Shown: positions 18,183-27,065, counted from the first letter of the stretch. The stretch: 64,000 nucleotides of DNA from Alkalihalobacterium alkalinitrilicum (GCF_002019605.1 NZ_KV917368.1:93809-157808); one strand, 5' to 3'. The notes: a model not told the origin generated them from the sequence alone. Made by a program: numbers and translations.

Positions 18183-19451
18183 ATGAAAAACTATCAAACG
18201 TTAATTCACTCGTGGATCCATGACAATAAAGTGATTGGGATTGAACTGTTACAAAACCTTGTCCGTAAACGAAGTGTGCAAACGAATGAATATGAGGCCC
18301 AACAAGTCATAATAAATCATCTCAAGAAGCTTGATTTAGAAATAGACGAATGGGAAGTGGCAGGAGAAGTTTTTAATCATCCTTATTTTTGTTCAACAAG
18401 AAAAGATTTCTTAAAAAGTCCTAACATTGTTGCTGTTAAGAGAGGAAGTGGCAATGGGAGGTCAATCATTTTAAATGGACATATTGATGTTGTACCTGAA
18501 GGAGACTTAAGTCAGTGGACGGATGATCCGTACAGTGGCAAAATAGAAAATGGTAGAATGTATGGACGAGGAACAACGGATATGAAAGGGGGAACCGTTT
18601 CACTTTTATTAGCGATTCAAGCTTTGAAGGAACTAGGAATTGAATTAAACGGTGATGTTATTTTTCAAAGTGTGATTGAAGAAGAAAGTGGTGGTGCTGG
18701 AACATTGGAAACAATTATTCGTGGCTATAAAGCAGATGCTGCGATTATTCCAGAACCAACCAATATGAAAATTTTCCCGAAGCAACAAGGCTCGATGTGG
18801 TTTCGACTTACTATTAAAGGGCGTTCTGCTCATGGCGGTACTCGATATGAGGGAGTCAGTGCAATTGAAAAATCGCTGCCAGTTATTCAAGCGATCCAAA
18901 CACTTGAGAAAATACGAAATGCTAGAATTGTAGATCCACTTTATCAAAATACACCAATTCCCATTCCGATTAACCTTGGCGTTATTAAGGGGGGAGATTG
19001 GCCTTCTTCTGTTGCGGATGAAGTTACGATTGAAGGGAGAATTGGTGTTGCACCAGATGAAGAAATGGCCCACGCCCAAGAGGAATTAAAACAATGTTTA
19101 CAAGATCTAGAAAGTGTGGATCCTTGGATTAAGGAGCATCCTATAGGTATCGACTGGTTTGGTGCTAGATGGGTACCTGGTACGATTGATGAAGAGCACC
19201 CGTTAATGGGAATTCTTCAAACAAAGTTCAGCGAAGTAAAACATACAAAGCCAACCATTGAAGCTTCGCCGTGGGGCACAGACGGTGGTTTATTAGAAAA
19301 GCTAGGTGGAATCCCTGTCATAGTATTCGGACCTGGTACGACGCAAACTGCTCATTTTCCAAATGAATATATTGAACTTGAAAGAATGTTTGAAGTAGCA
19401 GAAATTATCGCTCTTACGTTAATAGATTGGTGCGGAGTAAAAGAGCAATAG
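18183..19451 (+). CDS. yodQ: M20 family deacetylase/peptidase YodQ
   Basis: This 422-residue zinc-dependent M20/ArgE-like hydrolase has NGHIDVV (metal His and Asp), GTTDMKGG (bridging Asp), VIEEESGG (catalytic Glu pair) and a C-terminal His in AHFPNEY. It has a lid domain in the middle. In the kam/yod locus it probably removes the acetyl group placed by YodP on beta-lysine or a later product. ATG 18183 is preferred to the in-frame TTG at 18144, because AGGAGGGAT directly precedes it and the longer form would overlap yodR/S. It is followed by yodP after 55 bases. Confidence 0.88.
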   Translation: MKNYQTLIHSWIHDNKVIGIELLQNLVRKRSVQTNEYEAQQVIINHLKKLDLEIDEWEVAGEVFNHPYFCSTRKDFLKSPNIVAVKRGSGNGRSIILNGHIDVVPEGDLSQWTDDPYSGKIENGRMYGRGTTDMKGGTVSLLLAIQALKELGIELNGDVIFQSVIEEESGGAGTLETIIRGYKADAAIIPEPTNMKIFPKQQGSMWFRLTIKGRSAHGGTRYEGVSAIEKSLPVIQAIQTLEKIRNARIVDPLYQNTPIPIPINLGVIKGGDWPSSVADEVTIEGRIGVAPDEEMAHAQEELKQCLQDLESVDPWIKEHPIGIDWFGARWVPGTIDEEHPLMGILQTKFSEVKHTKPTIEASPWGTDGGLLEKLGGIPVIVFGPGTTQTAHFPNEYIELERMFEVAEIIALTLIDWCGVKEQ

Positions 19452-19506
19452 AGCAATAGAGTGAGTTTACTGTAACTATTGTAAGAGCAGATGAGTAGGT
19501 GAGAAT

Positions 19507-20319
19507 TTGAATAATCATATTGATGTAGATTCATATAATGAACGGGTTGTTGCTTATTTTCCGACGTACAACGAACAGGAAATTGGGGATCTTGAACAGA
19601 CACAACGACAACATCAACCATCGAAAACCATTATATACCTAAAAAAAGAATATGTTTCACTTTTCGTAAAGAAAGGATATAGAATGGAAGGGAGCATTAT
19701 TGGCTTTTTTAACGGAGTTGATGGATATGTTGTCAGTTTATACGGAAGTAAGGAAAGAAAGACTTCTAAGAAAATCGATCAACAAGGCAAGATTTTAAAA
19801 ACGGTTGAACAAATCAAACCCATTCACAAACTGCCGCCATTAGACACAAAGTATTCTATACGTCTAGCAAGTCATCAAGACGTTAAGGGACTTGTACAGT
19901 TATATGATACGGTGTTTCAAAAGTATCCAACGCCAGTCTTTGATGAAAACTATGTAAGGAAAGTTATGAATGACGATTACTTCTATATCATCATCAAGGA
20001 CGGAGAAAAGGTGGTTAGTGCAGCCTCAGCAATGATCAACCCGTTTCGAAGTGCAGAAATAACCGACTGCGCAACCGATCCGAATTATCGAGGGAAACAG
20101 TTCCTCTCCCAAATTATTATTAGGTTAGAAGAAGAATTAATTAATCGGGACGTTAATTATGCGTATTCATTAACACGAGCACTATCGGCTGGAATGAACG
20201 TGACTATTAAACGATTAGGTTATAAGTACGGAGGGAAGTTAATTAATAATTGCATTATAAGTAGTGGATTTGAAGATATGTGTATCTGGTCTAAACAGCT
20301 AAAGAAGGCAGACTCTTAA
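19507..20319 (+). CDS. ablB: beta-lysine N-acetyltransferase YodP/AblB
   Basis: This 270-residue protein has a C-terminal GNAT domain (about residues 115-260). The acetyl-CoA loop is seen as DPNYRGKQFLSQII, followed by SLTRALSAGMNVT, a signature of the AblB family. AblB acetylates beta-lysine made by lysine 2,3-aminomutase to N-epsilon-acetyl-beta-lysine, an osmolyte in archaea and a catabolic intermediate in Bacillus. The TTG start at 19507 has AGGTGAG upstream. Its stop codon lies in a strong terminator shared with yokU on the other strand, and kamA lies just beyond. Confidence 0.88.
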   Translation: MNNHIDVDSYNERVVAYFPTYNEQEIGDLEQTQRQHQPSKTIIYLKKEYVSLFVKKGYRMEGSIIGFFNGVDGYVVSLYGSKERKTSKKIDQQGKILKTVEQIKPIHKLPPLDTKYSIRLASHQDVKGLVQLYDTVFQKYPTPVFDENYVRKVMNDDYFYIIIKDGEKVVSAASAMINPFRSAEITDCATDPNYRGKQFLSQIIIRLEEELINRDVNYAYSLTRALSAGMNVTIKRLGYKYGGKLINNCIISSGFEDMCIWSKQLKKADS

Positions 20320-20343
20320 AAATAGATTCGAGTCTGCCTTCTT
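20302..20343. terminator. bidirectional terminator between ablB and yokU
   Basis: A perfect 14-base stem (AAGAAGGCAGACTC with GAGTCTGCCTTCTT, 20302-20315 and 20330-20343) is followed by T-rich sequence. It contains the ablB stop codon. Confidence 0.88.
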
Positions 20344-20348
20344 TATTT

Positions 20349-20624
20349 TTACATTCTAAAATAATTTTTCTTTAGAGTACGTGGTTTGTTCATTAAGTCA
20401 TCATAGTTTACAGCATGGGGGAGGTCATGTGTATGAATAAGGAATAAATGGTCTTCAATTTCTTGTACAAGTGATTCGCTAATATAATTCATTCCACACG
20501 ATTGACAATAAACCGACGGAATATTGTGAATTTGAATAGCTTTTAATCCGTCGGGTAACTCCCAATAGGCTTCTTTTGTCGTTTGTACTGTATTATTTGA
20601 CTGACACCATTCACATGTTATCAT
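20349..20624 (-). CDS. yokU: YokU zinc-finger protein
   Basis: This 91-residue protein has two CxxC pairs, CEWC near the start and CQSC at about residues 39-42, forming a YgiT-like zinc ribbon. YokU-family genes accompany kamA in Bacillus kam loci; the function is unknown. It starts 3 bases past the kamA stop, and its SD (AAGGAGGAG) overlaps the end of kamA, so the two are translationally coupled. The position supports a role with the aminomutase. Confidence 0.85.
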   Translation of the reverse strand: MITCEWCQSNNTVQTTKEAYWELPDGLKAIQIHNIPSVYCQSCGMNYISESLVQEIEDHLFLIHTHDLPHAVNYDDLMNKPRTLKKNYFRM

Positions 20625-20627
20625 ACG

Positions 20628-22049
20628 TTAGTTCTCCTCCTTTTGTGTATGATCGCTTCCATTTTGTTTCATTTTGAGTTGTTCTGTTTTCCACTTTTTC
20701 TCTTTCATTTCGTCTCGTTTTTGACGACGATCTTTTAAAGTTTGATGGTTTTCATCGCTTTGATAATTTTTACGACGGTCAATACGGTGTAGTCCCTCTG
20801 GTATTAAAGCTGTTTGTTCATCCTTCATTAATGAATGAATGCCAACTGAAGGCTCATTTCCAGTTATTCCATAATGGTTGGCAAAATAATCGTCTGCTTT
20901 TCCTGGTTGATAATGATCTGGTTCTGGATACGTTGTAATCACGCCTTCGAAATTACGTAGGACTACTTTATTTGCAGATTGTGAAATTAAATAGTTAGGT
21001 TGTAACGCAATTTTACCACCACCACCTGGAGCATCGACGACGAAAGTAGGTACAGCATAGCCGCTAGTATGACCACGCAAAGCTTCGATAATTTCTAATC
21101 CTTTTGAAACTGGAGTACGGAAATGACCAATTCCTTCTGATAAGTCACATTGGTAAATATAATAAGGACGAACACGAATTTTTACTAAATCATGCATTAA
21201 TTTTTTCATAATATGAGCGCTGTCGTTAATTCCAGATAAAATTACAGCTTGATTTCCTACGGGAACTCCTGCGTTGACAAGCATCTCACAGGCTCTTTTA
21301 GAGTCTTCTGTAATTTCAAAAGAAGTATTAAAATGTGTGTTTAACCAGACGGGATGGTATTTCTTTAAAATAGTACATAAGTTCTCTGTGATTCGTTGTG
21401 GGAAAACGACTGGAGCTCTTGTACCAATGCGAATAATTTCAACATGAGGAATAGCTCGTAAACCTTTTAAAATGTATTCTAAGATTTGGTCGTTCACAAG
21501 GAGGCCATCTCCACCTGAAATCAAAACATCACGAACTTGGGGTGTATTACGAATATATTCAATCGCACCATCTAACTGTTTCTTAGGTACTCCCATCCCT
21601 ATTTGCCCTGAAAATCTACGGCGCGTACAATAGCGACAATACATCGAGCATTGGTTGGTCACAAGAAATAATACTCGGTCAGGATAGCGATGTGTAAGAC
21701 CTGGGACAGGTGAATCTTCGTCTTCTGATAAAGGATCTTCTAAGTCATACTTTGCTTTTTCAATTTCTTTAGAAATAGGAACCGATTGCATACGAATAGG
21801 GCATCTCGCATCATCTGGGTTCATAAGAGAAGCATAGTAAGGTGTAATATTTAGTGGAATGGTTTTTGTAGAGATTTTTACGCCTTCCTCTTCATCTGGT
21901 GTTAAGTTGATCACTTTTTTTAAATCATCAAGTGTTCGGATCGTATGTGTTAACTGCCATAGCCAGTCGTTCCATTGTTCCTCAGTAACATCTTTCCATA
22001 ATTCTATATCTTTCCAATTTCTTTTAGGTTTATATAAATTTAATTTCAT
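20628..22049 (-). CDS. kamA: L-lysine 2,3-aminomutase KamA
   Basis: This radical SAM and PLP enzyme converts L-lysine to L-beta-lysine. It is 473 residues, as expected. The 4Fe-4S cluster cysteines are C134, C138 and C141 in CSMYCRYC. The PLP lysine is about K346 in PGGGGK. The charged Lys/Gln-rich tail after residue 430 is typical of Bacillus KamA. ATG 22049 is chosen for its SD (AAGGAGGGA). An upstream in-frame start at 22124 would lie before the sigma-54 promoter at 22081-22097, so it cannot be on that transcript. It is followed by yokU. Confidence 0.95.
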   Translation of the reverse strand: MKLNLYKPKRNWKDIELWKDVTEEQWNDWLWQLTHTIRTLDDLKKVINLTPDEEEGVKISTKTIPLNITPYYASLMNPDDARCPIRMQSVPISKEIEKAKYDLEDPLSEDEDSPVPGLTHRYPDRVLFLVTNQCSMYCRYCTRRRFSGQIGMGVPKKQLDGAIEYIRNTPQVRDVLISGGDGLLVNDQILEYILKGLRAIPHVEIIRIGTRAPVVFPQRITENLCTILKKYHPVWLNTHFNTSFEITEDSKRACEMLVNAGVPVGNQAVILSGINDSAHIMKKLMHDLVKIRVRPYYIYQCDLSEGIGHFRTPVSKGLEIIEALRGHTSGYAVPTFVVDAPGGGGKIALQPNYLISQSANKVVLRNFEGVITTYPEPDHYQPGKADDYFANHYGITGNEPSVGIHSLMKDEQTALIPEGLHRIDRRKNYQSDENHQTLKDRRQKRDEMKEKKWKTEQLKMKQNGSDHTQKEEN

Positions 22050-22080
22050 GATTATCCCTCCTTGCTGCTTACTTTTACAA

Positions 22081-22097
22081 TTGCAATTTTCATGCCA
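22081..22097 (-). promoter_or_regulatory. sigma-54 promoter of kamA-yokU
   Basis: On the minus strand, TGGCATGAAAATTGCA matches the -24/-12 consensus (TGGCAC-N5-TTGCA) with one difference and exact GG/GC spacing. Transcription would start near 22070, about 20 bases before the kamA start codon. The adjacent gene encodes a sigma-54 activator. A sigma-54-controlled kam locus is known in B. thuringiensis. Confidence 0.8.
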
Positions 22098-22149
22098 AAA
22101 TGTAGAAGTAGGAAGGAGAAGCATTACTCCAAATAACTAAACAGTAAAG

Positions 22150-22165
22150 TGCCGAAAATTGGTCA
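22150..22165. promoter_or_regulatory. candidate activator (KamR) binding site upstream of kamA
   Basis: TGCCGAAAATTGGTCA is an imperfect dyad (TGnCnAAnnTTnGnCA) about 55 bases upstream of the -24 element. The stretch AAGTGCC that begins it recurs on the other strand upstream of kamR (near 23615-23624). Placement fits an enhancer-type site; the protein contact is inferred. Confidence 0.4.
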
Positions 22166-23563
22166 TTTCGTTATGTTATATTTTTTCATTTTATATTGTA
22201 GCGTTTGTCTAGGAATGTTTAGTGTTTTTGCGGTTTGCAAAATATTTTGGTTGTTTTGCTGAAGCGCTTTTTTAATCAAGCTTTTTTCAAATTTCTCAAC
22301 TTCAGTTCGAAAAGAAATAGGTTGGCTTTTAGTTGAATGAGAAGAGTAATTTAGATGCACGGGGAGATGATCTTCAGTGATGGTGTCTCCATCAACAACG
22401 TTCATAGCGGACTCAATGGCATGTTCTAATTCACGCACATTGCCTGGCCAATTATATTGTTGGAAAAAGGAATAGACGTTATTGTCAATAATCGTAACGG
22501 CCTTGCCGAAACGTTCGTTGTATTTTGATAAAAAGTACTTGGATAAAATAGTTAGATCTTCTTTTCTTTCGCGTAAAGGAGGAATATTGAGGGTGACGAC
22601 ACTAATTCGATAAAATAAATCTTGCCGTAATTTATCCGCTTTAATGCAATGAGACGGGTGTTCGTTCATAGCCGTTATTATACGAACATTACATTGTATA
22701 CCTTTTGTACCACCAATTCTACGAACGATCCCATCTTCAATGACGCGCAGGAGCTTAGCTTGCAAGTCGATCGGCATGGAATTAATTTCATCAAGAAATA
22801 AGGTGCCGTTATGAGCTAGTTCAAATAATCCTGGACGTTCCGTTGCACCAGTAAAGCTGCCTTTAGTTGTCCCGAATAATATACTTTCGAGTAGACTAGC
22901 AGGGATTGCAGCACAATTTTGTGCTATAAATGGTCCGTTTTGTCTTATCGAAGCATTGTGGATAGATTGTACAAAAAGTTCCTTTCCTGTTCCTGTCTCT
23001 CCATAGATTAGTATAGGAGAAGTTGTCTTAGAAGCTTTCGCTGCGATTTGTTTCAACCGATTTAATGTATCATTGTTAGTAATGATATTTTCAAAATGAA
23101 ATGTTGCACTACTTGTGGCATGTTTTTTTTTCAAAAATGAATCCTTCTTGTTTACTTTTTCTTGTAGTTCTACTAGCTTTTCAGATAGCTGTTTGATTGC
23201 AGAAAGGTTTTTAGAAATCTCAACAGCCCCGACCATTTTATTTTGTTGGTAAATCGGCATTGTTGTATTAACCGTATCAATAAGCATTCCCCTGACATTA
23301 GAAAATTGTTGTTTTTGATAATATATGGGCGATCCATGTTTGATAACTTGTAGTAATGTACTCGTTTCTTCGGTTAAGGAAGGAAATACGTCGAGGACAT
23401 GCTTATGAATAACTTCATTGGCGTCGACTCCATCTAATTTTGCGGCGACTTTATTGTAATAGATCGTATAGCCGTTTAGGTCAACAACATGTATGCCTTC
23501 ATCAATCGTATCAAAAATGGCGTGAAGTAAATCTGGGTTAGTCTGCGTACCTTCTAATGTCAT
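22163..23563 (-). CDS. kamR: PAS-AAA+-Fis sigma-54-dependent activator KamR
   Basis: This 466-residue enhancer-binding protein has an N-terminal PAS domain (about residues 10-120), an AAA+ domain (about 160-385) and a Fis-type helix-turn-helix (about 425-465, [16 protein letters not shown]). Walker A is GETGTGKE. The sigma-54 contact loop reads GSFTGA, a common variant of GAFTGA, and the arginine-finger region is [10 protein letters not shown]. It lies directly upstream of kamA in the same direction, with a sigma-54 promoter between, so it most likely senses a lysine-pathway signal through PAS and switches on kamA and perhaps yodT. SD AAAGGAGGA precedes ATG 23563. Confidence 0.88.
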   Translation of the reverse strand: MTLEGTQTNPDLLHAIFDTIDEGIHVVDLNGYTIYYNKVAAKLDGVDANEVIHKHVLDVFPSLTEETSTLLQVIKHGSPIYYQKQQFSNVRGMLIDTVNTTMPIYQQNKMVGAVEISKNLSAIKQLSEKLVELQEKVNKKDSFLKKKHATSSATFHFENIITNNDTLNRLKQIAAKASKTTSPILIYGETGTGKELFVQSIHNASIRQNGPFIAQNCAAIPASLLESILFGTTKGSFTGATERPGLFELAHNGTLFLDEINSMPIDLQAKLLRVIEDGIVRRIGGTKGIQCNVRIITAMNEHPSHCIKADKLRQDLFYRISVVTLNIPPLRERKEDLTILSKYFLSKYNERFGKAVTIIDNNVYSFFQQYNWPGNVRELEHAIESAMNVVDGDTITEDHLPVHLNYSSHSTKSQPISFRTEVEKFEKSLIKKALQQNNQNILQTAKTLNIPRQTLQYKMKKYNITK

Positions 23564-23696
23564 GTCTTTTCCTCCTTTTCAATTGCTCAAAAGTTGGCAA
23601 AGGAGAGCCTGAAATTTGGCACTTACTATATATCATACATATGTTCGTTTTTTCAGAATTATGAAATAAGAAGTGAAAAGATTATATTCAACATAC

Positions 23697-23731
23697 GAAA
23701 TAGCCACCACCAGATTGGTTGTAGCTATTTT
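23697..23731. other. hairpin upstream of repeat copy A
   Basis: AAATAGC (23698-23704) pairs with GCTATTT (23724-23730). It could be a terminator for rightward transcription, but no gene ends here. The rest of the 23564-23870 gap holds the kamR leader, with two TTGGCA repeats 22 bases apart (23594 and 23616), and repeat copy A. Confidence 0.35.
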
Positions 23732-23736
23732 GCGGA

Positions 23737-23850
23737 TAAGTAATCCCTCATCAACTGGCAGTAATCCTCCCACTTCAAGACTTCGAGGTATCAGAGAAGG
23801 ATAAGTTGTAGAAGAGGTAAACCCTCACTGATGGAAGCTTCACTTTATTG
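23737..23850 (+). repeat. modular intergenic repeat, copy A (short form)
   Basis: It shares ACTGGCAGTAAT, CCCACTTCAAGACTTCGAGG, GAAGGATAAGT, AGAGG and CCCTCACTGATGGAAG with copies B, C and D. The right stem arm (AAGTTGTAG instead of AAGTGGGGG) has decayed, so this copy can no longer form the main stem. Confidence 0.8.
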
Positions 23851-23870
23851 TTTTGAGACTTAAGTGTGAA

Positions 23871-23990
23871 CTATTTCGGTTGAAAGTGATTGGAATGCAT
23901 TTTAATCAAATCATCTTTTTGTTGTGTTGAGATCACTTTAAGCTTGTGCAATAAATGGGCGTACTGAACAACTTTCTTATTTCTTCCCAT
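23871..23990 (-). CDS. small protein of 39 residues, unknown function
   Basis: The frame reads MGRNKKVVQYAHLLHKLKVI onward and ends with QPK. It is basic with a helical central part. AAAGGTGATG supplies an SD about 6 bases before ATG 23990, and the coding pattern is Bacillus-like. I do not recognise it. A start two codons upstream (ATG) is possible but too close to the SD. Confidence 0.5.
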   Translation of the reverse strand: MGRNKKVVQYAHLLHKLKVISTQQKDDLIKMHSNHFQPK

Positions 23991-24146
23991 TTTCATCACC
24001 TTTTACGTTAGTGTTACTTTATAATATTCCCTTCGGTAAAAAAAGTTTCTCTAGTGCAAAATAAAACCAAGCCTATTTTTGTACGTTAGAGTTATTGTAG
24101 ATTTAGAGGAATAAAGCAGCGGAAAATGTACTGTATGACATAACTT

Positions 24147-24665
24147 TTATTTGGTGTATCGATTAGCATAAGAAGAAGCTACGAAAGATTGTGGTTTAAT
24201 GAGTGGTTTCATTCCGAGCTCCTCTATCCGTTTTACCATTTCTTCCACATATACTTTAGTTTTGTTTCTTTCTCCCTGTCCAACGTCAATATGACCTTCG
24301 ATTGTTAAGGAGCTTCCTTCTTTAATGTAAGGTAGGATGATATTTATAAGATGTCTTTTACGTTGTGGCGTAAACAACTGAGCAATTTGCTCGGTTAATG
24401 TTGTTTCAATGGAGATTTTTGAATGTAGACATTCAACTCGTGTCGGTACATCAAATTTCCGTATACAACCCCATGCCCCTTTTCCTTCACGACGGATGAC
24501 GATACCAGTGACAAACCGAGTAGAACGACCATGCACTTGGGAATCGGTTCCAATGATTAATCGATAAGTTGATGCTGGTTCCTTTTCAATAAATGCACAT
24601 ATATAATGAAACACATCTTGAAAGGTCATTTGTTTTCGAGAAAGGTTTTGAAAGGATAACCCCAT
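24147..24665 (-). CDS. ykuK: YkuK family protein (DUF458, RNase H-like)
   Basis: This 172-residue protein matches B. subtilis YkuK in length and sequence style, with an RNase H-like start (YRLIIGTDSQVHG), a central RKFDVPTRVECLHSK and an acidic strand (EGHIDVGQ). The conserved acidic residues on beta strands suggest a nuclease-like fold; no activity is established. SD AGGAGGAGG precedes ATG 24665. It is a single-gene unit. Confidence 0.88.
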   Translation of the reverse strand: MGLSFQNLSRKQMTFQDVFHYICAFIEKEPASTYRLIIGTDSQVHGRSTRFVTGIVIRREGKGAWGCIRKFDVPTRVECLHSKISIETTLTEQIAQLFTPQRKRHLINIILPYIKEGSSLTIEGHIDVGQGERNKTKVYVEEMVKRIEELGMKPLIKPQSFVASSYANRYTK

Positions 24666-24840
24666 TCATCCTCCTCCTTTTACAAGTATTTTTAGTACTA
24701 GTTGTGTTAAACTTTATGTTGTGGCAAGCTTTTCCTATTCCAATTGTTTTCAAATTTTCAAACGAGATTGTTCCTTGAAGATGTGTTATAGTTAAAATGA
24801 CGAAACAGAGTAGTACAACGAGACGTTAGGAGTGTTGGAG

Positions 24841-25128
24841 ATGAATATCGAAGTCACAAAACCAGCATATCAGTGGTTTAAAGATGAATTTAGCCTAGAA
24901 GGAAATGAATATATGAGGATTTTTGTCCGTTATGGTGGTTGTGGTAGCTTTCAACAAGGTTTTTCTTTAGGAATTACGAAAGAAGAACCAAAGGATGCGG
25001 CAATTGAAGTTGATGTTGAAGGGAATATCTTCTTTATTGAAAAAGAAGATATGTGGTATTTTGATAATCAAGGGTTGAAAATTAAGTTCAGTAGAAATAA
25101 AGAGGAAATTGAGTTTGTAAATGCGTAA
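24841..25128 (+). CDS. HesB/YneR-like Fe-S biosynthesis fold protein
   Basis: This 95-residue protein of the HesB-like (YneR) family has an N-terminal ITKPAYQWFKDE-type helix and VRYGGCGSFQQGFSLGI, with one Cys, then DMWYFDNQGLKI. It lacks the full three-cysteine set of A-type carriers. ATG 24841 is chosen because AGGAG lies 8 bases upstream; in-frame GTG 24832 is inside the SD. A good terminator follows. Its function is unknown. Confidence 0.78.
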   Translation: MNIEVTKPAYQWFKDEFSLEGNEYMRIFVRYGGCGSFQQGFSLGITKEEPKDAAIEVDVEGNIFFIEKEDMWYFDNQGLKIKFSRNKEEIEFVNA

Positions 25129-25133
25129 ATTTT

Positions 25134-25158
25134 AGGCCGAATTTTTCGGTCTTTTTTT
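25134..25158 (+). terminator. terminator after the HesB-like gene
   Basis: GGCCGAA pairs with TTCGGTC, followed by seven T residues. Repeat copy B begins within the T run. Confidence 0.85.
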
Positions 25159-25327
25159 ATCCCGCAACAACTGGCAGAAATACCCCCACATCCCGATCTC
25201 GAGGAATCAAAGAAGGATTAGTGCGCTACGTCCTGTGGCCACGTCTGTGTGACCCACAACGTGTGGGCCTCAACTAACCAGCAGTGGGGGAAGAGGAAAG
25301 CCCTCACTGATGAATTTTCACTTTATG
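25157..25327 (+). repeat. modular intergenic repeat, copy B (long form)
   Basis: It starts TTATCCCGCAACAACTGGCAG and ends TTTCACTTTAT. CCCCCAC can pair with GTGGGGG, and the central module has TGCGCTACGTCCTGTGG and CCTCAACTA, shared with copy D. An extra nested palindrome (GGCCACGT with ACGTGTGGGCC) is present only here. Confidence 0.85.
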
Positions 25328-25649
25328 AATTTGAAGATAAAAATATTAAAGCTCACCAACCTTGCCATGGTTACTATGGCTTAATAATGAAAATGTTGAT
25401 ATTAATCAGTTGGAAGAGGAAATTCCAACCCGCGCCAAAGCCGTAAGTGATGAATATTATCAATATGGTTCCGTATTAATGAGTGAATTTCTTGAAGGTT
25501 ATGTATGGTATAAGGCTTATACAGAGGAATTTGCTGTAAGTGTAATTCTTATCAAAAGCAAAGAACAACCCATTATAATCACGATCCATACTCCTCGTGA
25601 TAAGGAGGTAATTCCACCATTTTTAGCTATGGCAGAAACAGTTGAATGA
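25320..25649 (+). pseudogene. possible decayed small gene
   Basis: Two overlapping frames look protein-like. One frame, from about 25320, reads LYEFEDKNIKAHQPCHGYYG. The next, from 25362 to the stop at 25647-25649, reads NNENVDINQLEEEIPTRAKA and ends FLAMAETVE. A single-base indel near 25375 would join them. No SD is seen for either frame, and repeat copy B has landed directly upstream. A terminator follows. I do not recognise the family; it could also be a chance ORF. Confidence 0.35.
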
Positions 25650-25664
25650 TCTCAACAGGAAAAG

Positions 25665-25700
25665 TAACAGCTCGCTTATGAGCTGTTATTTTTTCTTTTT
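25665..25700. terminator. bidirectional terminator
   Basis: TAACAGCTC (25665-25673) pairs with GAGCTGTTA (25680-25688), followed by a T-rich run on the plus strand. It overlaps the stop codon of the small minus-strand gene. Confidence 0.75.
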
Positions 25701-25817
25701 TCTTTTCTTTGGTTGATCAACGAGTTCACTTGAAACCTCTTCATTAAACATGGATTCAGTTGGTGTTTGGTTGTTAGTCATCGCTTTTCCTTCTTGAGGG
25801 CGTCGTTTCTTCATCAT
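25686..25817 (-). CDS. small Lys-rich protein of 43 residues
   Basis: A strong SD (AAAGGAGG) lies 5 bases before ATG 25817; a second in-frame ATG follows at once. The product begins MMKKRRPQEGKAM and ends KKRKKKK, with an acidic middle, so it is charged at both ends. It ends inside a terminator stem. The SD, frame and terminator make it a real gene in my view. The family is not recognised. Confidence 0.6.
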   Translation of the reverse strand: MMKKRRPQEGKAMTNNQTPTESMFNEEVSSELVDQPKKRKKKK

Positions 25818-26093
25818 AAAAACCTCCTTTAATCGTTACGTGTAATAGTTTCACCCAAATAACGAAAATTACCCATAATGATTTAACGTTTTTCATGAAC
25901 AAAAGTTAATGTTTCAATATAGCTTTTTTTTTCGAGATTAGAAGAAAGAACAATAAATAAAATGGTGAACCATATAATGAATTTAAGGCTAAGATTTATG
26001 TTGAATTTTCATTGTATTTACATCATATTGTTTCCTACCTTAAAAGGTTTAAGGGATTGAAAAGGTCTTAGTGAATATTGGGGGAGGTTTAAA

Positions 26094-26756
26094 ATGTATT
26101 TTCAACAAAATCGAAATTCATTAGAAGCTAACCGAAATCGTCTTACTGTTGTTGGAGAAGGAGAAGTAGCTGCAACACCAGATATTATTCAGATTACATT
26201 AGGGATAAGAACTGAAGGGGAGAGCGCTAATGAAACGATTCAAACGAACGCTCGTATCGCAAATCAAATTATCGAGAACTTGGAGAATAGTGGAATTCCT
26301 CAAGATAGAATTGAAACAAAGTCGTATAATGTAAGACCCATGTATGATTATATTGATGGAAAAAGCATTCTTAGGGGATATGAAGTGGAGCATTTATTTG
26401 AAGTTACAATGACAGACGTCAACCAAGTTGGTGAAGTGTTAAGCGCAAGTGCCAAAGCAGGTGCCAATGTTATGCATGGGTTACAATTCAAAATCTCTAA
26501 CCCACTTGAATATTATTTACAAGCGCTTGCAATTGCAATACAAAGTGGAACACAAAAGGCTAACCATATTAGTGAACAAATAGGTGTAACTCTCGATTAC
26601 CCACCACTAAGCATTACTGAAATTAGTGATCAACCGATTTCTGTATTTCAACCAGAAGGAAAAGTACTATCGACTGCCTTTGCTGCAACTCCCCCTATTA
26701 CGACACAAGATGTTCTGATCCAAGCGAAAGTAACGATGGTATACTCTTACAATTAA
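26094..26756 (+). CDS. SIMPL domain protein (DUF541)
   Basis: This 220-residue protein consists of a SIMPL (DUF541) domain, with LTVVGEGEVAATPDI at the start, an RIETKSYNVRPMYDY strand region and RGYEVEHLFEV. Most members are periplasmic or secreted and implicated in oxidative-stress tolerance. This one has no signal peptide, so it should be cytoplasmic. SD GGGGGAGG lies 7 bases before ATG 26094. The next small membrane gene follows within 92 bases. Confidence 0.85.
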   Translation: MYFQQNRNSLEANRNRLTVVGEGEVAATPDIIQITLGIRTEGESANETIQTNARIANQIIENLENSGIPQDRIETKSYNVRPMYDYIDGKSILRGYEVEHLFEVTMTDVNQVGEVLSASAKAGANVMHGLQFKISNPLEYYLQALAIAIQSGTQKANHISEQIGVTLDYPPLSITEISDQPISVFQPEGKVLSTAFAATPPITTQDVLIQAKVTMVYSYN

Positions 26757-26847
26757 TTGTCACAATTTCGCCATAACCAGTATGAAGATATATGTTACTA
26801 TATATATAGTAATAAACGTATTAAGATTTCAAATAGGGGTGAATGGA

Positions 26848-26979
26848 ATGAGCGGAGTAGCATTAATAGCAATCTTAGGGATTGGCGGAATGGTAATGGT
26901 CATTAGTATCTTAATGTCAGTTATGTTTATGAAAATGTCTGAGGCAGATGAGAAAGATCCATTTCACTCTCAACATTAA
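26848..26979 (+). CDS. small single-pass membrane protein of 43 residues
   Basis: Starting at ATG 26848 behind AGGGGTGA, the product has one membrane helix (about residues 4-30, Met/Ile/Leu-rich) and a short acidic tail (EADEKDPFHSQH). A longer in-frame reading from 26782 has no SD and would add an unlikely hydrophobic leader. A terminator follows at 27008. No family is recognised. Confidence 0.6.
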   Translation: MSGVALIAILGIGGMVMVISILMSVMFMKMSEADEKDPFHSQH

Positions 26980-27007
26980 TTTTAAATAATAATCAACAGA
27001 CTAATAG

Positions 27008-27038
27008 ACTATCGCTAATAATGGCGGTAGTTTTTTGC
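27008..27038 (+). terminator. terminator after small membrane protein gene
   Basis: ACTATCGC pairs with GCGGTAGT (one G-T pair), followed by six T residues. Confidence 0.75.
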
Positions 27039-27065
27039 ATTCATAAGAAGTAAAGAGTACGATCG

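Noticed and set aside
25249-25446. ORF inside repeat copy B
   Set aside because: Its first half is repeat sequence, which forms non-coding stems in other copies. No SD.
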